Shown here: piece by piece, positions 29,711 to 33,099 of the stretch | Numbering within the stretch: the first letter of the stretch is position 1 | Layout of the letters: each line of letters starts with the position of its first letter | Assembly: GCA_910575165.1 (NCBI GenBank) | Contig: CAJTDS010000020.1 | Span: 1-33,099 of the forward strand | Direction: 5' to 3' | DNA: 33,099 nt | Origin: Eggerthellaceae bacterium | Lineage (GTDB): Bacteria; Actinomycetota; Coriobacteriia; Coriobacteriales; Eggerthellaceae | Notes under the pieces: model-generated | What the model saw: only the letters and a program-made list of their open reading frames with translations | Databases searched by the model: none | What the model was told of the DNA's origin: nothing | Program-made: the position numbers and the translations under genes

Positions 29711-29739
29711 AGTCTGACGAAGGCGCACGATCTTGTCAA
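29711..29739 (-). promoter_or_regulatory. Promoter of the thi operon
   Basis: On the minus strand a perfect TTGACA (29739-29734) and CAGACT (29716-29711) with a 17-base spacer. Transcription would begin right at the edge of the riboswitch. The -35 starts four bases after the maf stop codon. Confidence 0.75.
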
Positions 29740-29743
29740 GCAC

Positions 29744-30433
29744 CTAGGAAGCCGGCGTCGCCAAATCGGGGAAATCGGCCAGCAGGCGCTCCACCGGCAG
29801 CCCGATGACCGTGGAGAGGCTGCCGTCCACCCGGCTCACCAGCGCTGCCCCCTCGCCTTGCACCGCGTAGGCGCCGGCCTTGTCGAAGGACTCGCCCTTG
29901 CGCAGGTAGTCGTCGATTTCCTGGTCGGTCAGGTCGCGGAAGGTCACCTGGGCGATGTCGATGAACGTGCGGAACCCCAGCGACACCTTCTCCGCATCCG
30001 GTGCGCTCACCAGCCACAGCGACACGGCGGTCATGACCTGGTGGGTGCGGCCGGACAGCTGCCGCAGCATGCGCTTGCCGTCCGAGAGGCTTCTGGGCTT
30101 GCCGAAGATCTGGCCGTCGAGCACCACCATGGTGTCGGCGCCGATAATGGCGGCCATGCCCGTGAAATCCTGCGCCAGCACGTCCTGCACCACGGCGCCC
30201 GCCTTCTTCTCCGCCAGCTTCTTGCAAGCTTCGGCGGGGTCGGCGGCCACGTCGGGGTCGAGGGAGGCCAGCGACTCGTCCACCGGGGTGATGGGGGTCT
30301 GCACGCGGAAGACCACGCCGGCCTCTTCCAGCAGTTGGCGGCGCCGGGGGCTGCTGGAGGCTAGGATCACCTCGAAGCGCTCGGGGGCTGCGGGCTGGCT
30401 TTGGGTCTCTTCGGCGGCGTTGGTCTCGCTCAT
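29744..30433 (-). CDS. maf: Maf-family nucleoside triphosphate pyrophosphatase
   Basis: Cytoplasmic dTTP/UTP-type pyrophosphatase once called septum-formation inhibitor, 229 residues. The first about 20 residues are a variable tail, then VILASSSPRRRQLLEEAG (substrate loop), TPVDES, IIGADTMVVLDGQIFGKPRS with the catalytic Asp, GRTHQVMTAVSL, and the tail DKAGAYAVQGEGA and IGLPVERL. The length without the tail is usual. AAGGAAAGGA precedes ATG 30433. It follows the menaquinone methyltransferase by 84 bases, with a small GGGCG/CGCCC stem between, and is probably co-transcribed with it. It hydrolyses modified nucleotides, as MazG does elsewhere in this window. Confidence 0.93.
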   Translation of the reverse strand: MSETNAAEETQSQPAAPERFEVILASSSPRRRQLLEEAGVVFRVQTPITPVDESLASLDPDVAADPAEACKKLAEKKAGAVVQDVLAQDFTGMAAIIGADTMVVLDGQIFGKPRSLSDGKRMLRQLSGRTHQVMTAVSLWLVSAPDAEKVSLGFRTFIDIAQVTFRDLTDQEIDDYLRKGESFDKAGAYAVQGEGAALVSRVDGSLSTVIGLPVERLLADFPDLATPAS

Positions 30434-30517
30434 AGGTGTCCTTTCCTTGGTGCCCTTAAGGCGGGGCGCTTTCGCCCTCTGGTTGCGAGCGGCTTGCTGC
30501 TCGACGTCGGCTGGTGC

Positions 30518-31261
30518 TTAAGCGGGCTTGCGCGCGGTGTGGATCGCAGCGATGCCGCCGGTGTAGTTCTTCCACTTCACGTCCGTGAACCCGGCCTGCT
30601 CCATGAGCTTTGCAAGCCCTTGCTGGTCGGGGAAGGCCTTGATGGATTTGGCCAGGTAGACGAAGCCCTCGCGGTCGCCGGTGACCAGGCCGCCCCAGAA
30701 GGGGATAAGGCGCTTCAGGTAGAAGCGGTAGAGCGCGCGCCAGGCGCCGTTGGGCGGCGTGGAGAACTCCAGACACACCAGCTGGCCGCCCGGGCGCAGC
30801 ACGCGCAGCATCTCGGAGAGCGCCTGCTCGCGCTTGGGCATGTTGCGGATGCCGTAGGCCATGGTGACCACATCGTAGGATTCGTCCGCGTAGGGGATGT
30901 CCTGGGCGTCCACTACCTGGAAGTCCACCGGCACGCCGCACGAGGCGCCCTCGGCCATGTGGGCGCGGGCAACCTCCAGCATCTCGGGAACCAGATCGGT
31001 GCACTGTATGTGGCGGGGGTGCTTCGACCGGGCCACTGCGAAGGTGATCTCGCCCGTGCCGCCGGCGATGTCGAGCACGTCGTGGCTGGGGTCGATGTCC
31101 GCCTGGCGCATCATGCCGGCCACCCAGGCCTTGTAGGCGCCGAAGCTGGAAATGGCGTTGAATCGCTCGTACTTGCGTGCGATGGAGGAAAACACGCTCT
31201 TCACCCGCTCCGAGGAAAGCTCGGCGGGCGCTTCCAGTCCGGTGGCGGTGTCGATGGCCAT
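30518..31261 (-). CDS. ubiE: Demethylmenaquinone methyltransferase
   Basis: SAM-dependent C-methyltransferase for the last step of menaquinone synthesis (MenG), 247 residues. It has VKSVFSSIARKYERFNAISSFG, the SAM motif VLDIAGGTGEITF (relatives usually have a Cys at the second Ala/Gly position), VVDAQDIPYADESYDVVTMAYGIRNMP, LRPGGQLVCLEFSTPPNG and the C-terminal YTGGIAAIHTARK. ATG 31261 has CAGGAG upstream; a longer frame exists but is not conserved. No ubiquinone genes are visible, so the menaquinone role is taken. A TATACT -10 lies at 31328-31323. It supplies quinone for CydAB and probably FixCX. Confidence 0.93.
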   Translation of the reverse strand: MAIDTATGLEAPAELSSERVKSVFSSIARKYERFNAISSFGAYKAWVAGMMRQADIDPSHDVLDIAGGTGEITFAVARSKHPRHIQCTDLVPEMLEVARAHMAEGASCGVPVDFQVVDAQDIPYADESYDVVTMAYGIRNMPKREQALSEMLRVLRPGGQLVCLEFSTPPNGAWRALYRFYLKRLIPFWGGLVTGDREGFVYLAKSIKAFPDQQGLAKLMEQAGFTDVKWKNYTGGIAAIHTARKPA

Positions 31262-31322
31262 AGAATCTCCTGGTCGGTGGTGCGGGGCGCATCGCGCAGG
31301 CGCCTCTGGTTTCTGCCGACAT

Positions 31323-31328
31323 AGTATA
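31323..31328 (-). promoter_or_regulatory. -10 box of the ubiE-maf unit
   Basis: TATACT on the minus strand, about 62 bases before the ubiE start; no good -35 is seen. Confidence 0.45.
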
Positions 31329-31430
31329 TACGCTTGCGAGCCCCCGTCGCTCGGTGCGTCGTTCTGCGGCTGTCGAAGCACGCGCGGCGGCTTTCTGGCT
31401 ACCTGCCGCTTTTCGGTCCGATTCGCTTGC

Positions 31431-31480
31431 AAACTTAGAGAAACTTAGAGGAACTTAGAGGAACTTAGAGGAACTCAGAG
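31431..31480. repeat. Five tandem 10-bp repeats
   Basis: The unit GAACTTAGAG is repeated five times without gaps: AAACTTAGAG twice, GAACTTAGAG twice, then GAACTCAGAG. The 10-base period equals about one DNA turn, so a protein bound to each copy would sit on the same face. It lies about 100 bases upstream of the ubiE -10. Function unknown. Confidence 0.9.
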
Positions 31481-31534
31481 GTGCGCTTCTGCCTGCTGGT
31501 CGGTCGGCCGAACTGTTGCGTCCCCGCAGTTTTT

Positions 31535-31570
31535 AAGTGGGCGCTTGCGAGCTTGCGCAAGCGCCCGCTT
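31535..31570. terminator. 15-bp hairpin in the gap before the envelope genes
   Basis: Arms 31535-31549 and 31556-31570 pair over about 15 bases (one G-T wobble) with the 6-base loop AGCTTG. It lies about 90 bases after the stop of the minus-strand gene at 31661 and could end that transcript; no proper T-run follows on the minus strand, so termination is uncertain. Confidence 0.5.
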
Positions 31571-31660
31571 TCGGGGCGTACTGGCGGGTCGAGCCTTCGC
31601 TTGCGGCGCATCGCTCGCGCCTCTCCGGGCGCTTGCCTCGGCCTAACGCTCCTGCTCCTC

Positions 31661-32257
31661 TCAGTAGCCGAACAAGCGCGCCGCCAGGAGCAGCCAGGCA
31701 GACGTTGCGAAGTCGGTTTGCCGGGCGTTCGCATTGGGGGATGTGGCGTCCTCCAGCGTGTACACCTTGTTGGTTGTAAGGTTTGCCGCGAAGGCATTGT
31801 CGGCTGTTTCTACAAAAACGACCTCGTCATCGGCGCCGACTAGTCCATCAAGGGCCCGCGCCCAACCGCCAGACCCGGCGTAGGAGACGCCTCCGTCGCA
31901 ATGGATTTCGCCGATTACAAGGTAAGGACTGTCGCCGTCGAACACCAAGGCGGTACGGCAAGGAGTCCAGCTCGGGTCTGACGGAATCGCAAGGGGCCAG
32001 CCGGTAAAGTCGACGAGCCAGTGCGGATTCTGGACGGTCAAGTTCTTGGGGGTTTGAAAGCTTGGGTCGTCAGCGCGCGCCTTCTCGAGGGCGTCGTCCA
32101 TAAAAGAAGCGGCCTGCTCCCGGCCATCGCTGGGCGCCTGCAGGCTCCAATGGTAAGCTCGCGGGGCCAACATTGCGACCGCCAAAACGCAAACGGCGAC
32201 GACCCCGATTTTGAATCGGACAGAGCGATGTCTGAAGTGTTGGCTGGCGTTTTTCAT
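31661..32257 (-). CDS. Hypothetical membrane-anchored extracellular protein
   Basis: Not recognised as a named family. The 198 residues have a basic N-terminus (RHRSVRFK) and one hydrophobic segment at about 16-34, giving a membrane anchor or uncleaved signal. The remainder is soluble, with two cysteines in the ectodomain (in TPCRTALVF and GEIHCDGGV) that could pair, and strands such as LVFDGDSPYLVIGEIHC and DDEVVFVETADNAFAANLTTNKVYTLED. A strong GGAGG precedes ATG 32257. It follows the cell-wall-binding pseudogene by 14 bases, so the two were probably one operon. Codon and base use are intermediate between that gene and the high-GC neighbours. It could be a lipoprotein-like partner or inhibitor of the lost peptidase, but nothing proves this. 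Confidence 0.65.
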   Translation of the reverse strand: MKNASQHFRHRSVRFKIGVVAVCVLAVAMLAPRAYHWSLQAPSDGREQAASFMDDALEKARADDPSFQTPKNLTVQNPHWLVDFTGWPLAIPSDPSWTPCRTALVFDGDSPYLVIGEIHCDGGVSYAGSGGWARALDGLVGADDEVVFVETADNAFAANLTTNKVYTLEDATSPNANARQTDFATSAWLLLAARLFGY

Positions 32258-32271
32258 CTCAACCTCCGGCT

Positions 32272-32955
32272 CTAGGGATTAAGGCAGTGTCCACCTGAAT
32301 CGAATCGGTAGGTTTTGCCATCAATATACCACGAGCCATTTGAGAGCATTGATCCTTCTGGGCCACCCGATGGGCTGTTCGTTGATTTCCTCAAATAGTA
32401 CCAGTAGCCGTCGTCGTATAGCCAGCCATGATCCATAGCTCCGTTGTCGCCCATGTAATACCAGTATCCATCTACGGACGCCCACCCCGTAATCATGGAG
32501 CCGTCTGTGTCTAGATAGTACCAGGAACCGCCATAGCTGAGCCATCCTGTTTCCATGGCTCCCGAGGAATCAAGGTAATACCATTTGTCGAGTACTTTCT
32601 GCCAGCCAGTGAGCATCACTCCGTCCGCATTAAAAAAGTACCAGTATTTCCCGATTTGATGCCAGCCAACATAGCGGATGCCCTCTTTAGTGAAGTAGCT
32701 CCACGTTGTTTTGCCGAAAGGTTTGTGCCATCCGAGAGGATAGTAGGTTTGCGCCCCTGATTGGGCCCAATAGACCTCTCCATTGACCGTGTTTGTGTAG
32801 GTAAAATGTCCGTTATTTCTGTCGCGATATAGTGTTGCATGGCCGGTGCTCGTATTGCGAGCGGAATCGACGATGCGTATGGACTCGCTGCCATCGCTCC
32901 AGCGCGAAAAGCCGTCGATGGTTACCGAGTGTCCCGGTGCACCAATTGTTCTACT
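32272..32955 (-). pseudogene. Truncated cell-wall-binding protein, possibly a cysteine peptidase remnant
   Basis: An open frame of 227 codons with a stop at 32272 but no start: the first about 110 codons contain no ATG, GTG or TTG, and a TAG lies at 32956-32958. The C-terminal half consists of about six choline-binding/cell-wall-binding repeats of 20 residues, such as GWLSYGGSWYYLDTDGSMIT and GWASVDGYWYYMGDNGAMDH. The N-terminal remnant PGHSVTIDGFSRWSDG then ESIRIVDSARN resembles the catalytic His strand and following Asn/Asp of C39- or papain-like peptidases (inferred). GC content is near 47 percent over the part counted, clearly below the neighbours, so recent transfer is likely. An internal GTG at 32619 would give only the repeats. 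Confidence 0.75.
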
Positions 32956-32960
32956 CTATG

Positions 32961-33098
32961 TTAGACCACCGTTGACACGCCCCAGTAATCCATGAAGGGG
33001 CGAAGCAGGTCGACGTAGCCGCGCCTCGTGGTCCGGTACGTTCCGGCCGACGCGTGGCGGAACAGCAGCTCGCGTCTGTCGGCGCCGCCCTTCTTGAA
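32961..33098 (-). CDS. 3' end of an unrecognised gene, cut by the window edge
   Basis: The last 45 codons of a high-GC minus-strand frame ending in TAA at 32961. The sequence includes RRELLFRHASAGTYRTTRR then GYVDLLRPFMDYWGVSTVV. The T-x-R-x-x-Y-x-x-L-R-P-F-x-D-x-x-G pattern faintly resembles the SAM-like N-terminal domain of tyrosine recombinases, but here it lies at the C-terminus, so it may be a truncated recombinase or a chance likeness. It ends five bases before the broken cell-wall-binding frame, in a different reading frame. Confidence 0.4.
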   Translation of the reverse strand, partial: FKKGGADRRELLFRHASAGTYRTTRRGYVDLLRPFMDYWGVSTVV

Positions 33099-33099
33099 C

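Larger units (their letters stand above)
31262..31660. other. Gene-free gap with repeats and a long hairpin
   Basis: About 400 bases with no convincing gene. From left to right it holds the ubiE -10 (31323-31328), the five 10-bp direct repeats (31431-31480) and the hairpin at 31535-31570. The remaining sequence, including the GC-rich part 31571-31660, shows nothing recognised. Confidence 0.6.

Overview
The window reads as a high-GC Gram-positive chromosome, most likely a gut anaerobe of the Coriobacteriia (Eggerthellaceae-like). This is inferred from gene content and style: a LuxR-type regulator with a multi-membrane-segment N-terminus, a complete fixABCX-type electron-transfer operon, cytochrome bd oxidase, a ferredoxin-tailed aldo/keto reductase, and strong AGGAGG-type ribosome sites. 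No rRNA, tRNA, CRISPR array or intact insertion sequence was seen. Most of the window is ordinary, tightly packed housekeeping sequence; both edges look rearranged.

Layout. 1-2479: a short, possibly 5'-truncated membrane LuxR regulator, then a P-loop protein overlapping a YkgJ-type cysteine-cluster protein. 2562-6847: universal stress protein, DUF454/YbaN, adenine phosphoribosyltransferase, SpoU-type RNA methyltransferase, a small membrane protein (minus strand) and MazG. 6888-8173: a perfect 23-bp inverted repeat, then a minus-strand aldo/keto reductase. 8402-11100: cydAB with a terminator. 11161-13835: two coupled bacterial-PH-domain membrane proteins behind a promoter whose spacer holds nine G. 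13898-15674: a structured leader, a membrane-anchored lysozyme-like protein and a TrkA-type protein. 15799-19545: etfB-etfA-fixC-fixX, ended by a terminator that lies in a 104-bp tandem repeat of about three copies. 19603-22257: a second TrkA-type protein, purB and a YbjQ-family protein. 22367-26521: a minus-strand holin-like membrane protein and a dimethylargininase-family enzyme, then rlmD-like and tilS in overlapping plus-strand frames. 26550-29739 (minus): a TPP-riboswitch-controlled operon (thiamine-binding YqgV-like protein, permease, THI5/NMT1-type lipoprotein, ATPase). 29744-31261 (minus): Maf and the menaquinone methyltransferase. 31262-33099: a repeat-bearing gap, a hypothetical membrane-anchored protein, the 3' part of a cell-wall-binding (possibly cysteine peptidase) gene with no start codon and clearly lower GC, and the 3' end of an unrecognised gene cut by the window edge.

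How it works together. The energy theme is quinone and flavin based: UbiE/MenG finishes menaquinone, FixABCX can pass electrons between flavin, ferredoxin and quinone pools, and CydAB can burn quinol with oxygen. The thi operon appears to import a thiamine precursor and is switched off by TPP through transcription attenuation. The rest is nucleotide hygiene (MazG, Maf, Apt, PurB), RNA modification (SpoU MTase, RlmD, TilS) and envelope proteins.

No clearly new multi-gene system is proven. The best leads are non-coding: the G9 promoter spacer (11161-11191), the 104-bp terminator-bearing tandem repeat (19241-19545), the 23-bp inverted repeat (6888-6951), the five 10-bp direct repeats (31431-31480), the palindrome inside a promoter (3125-3139), and the structured leader (13934-14065). 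The beheaded cell-wall-binding gene at the right edge is a further lead.
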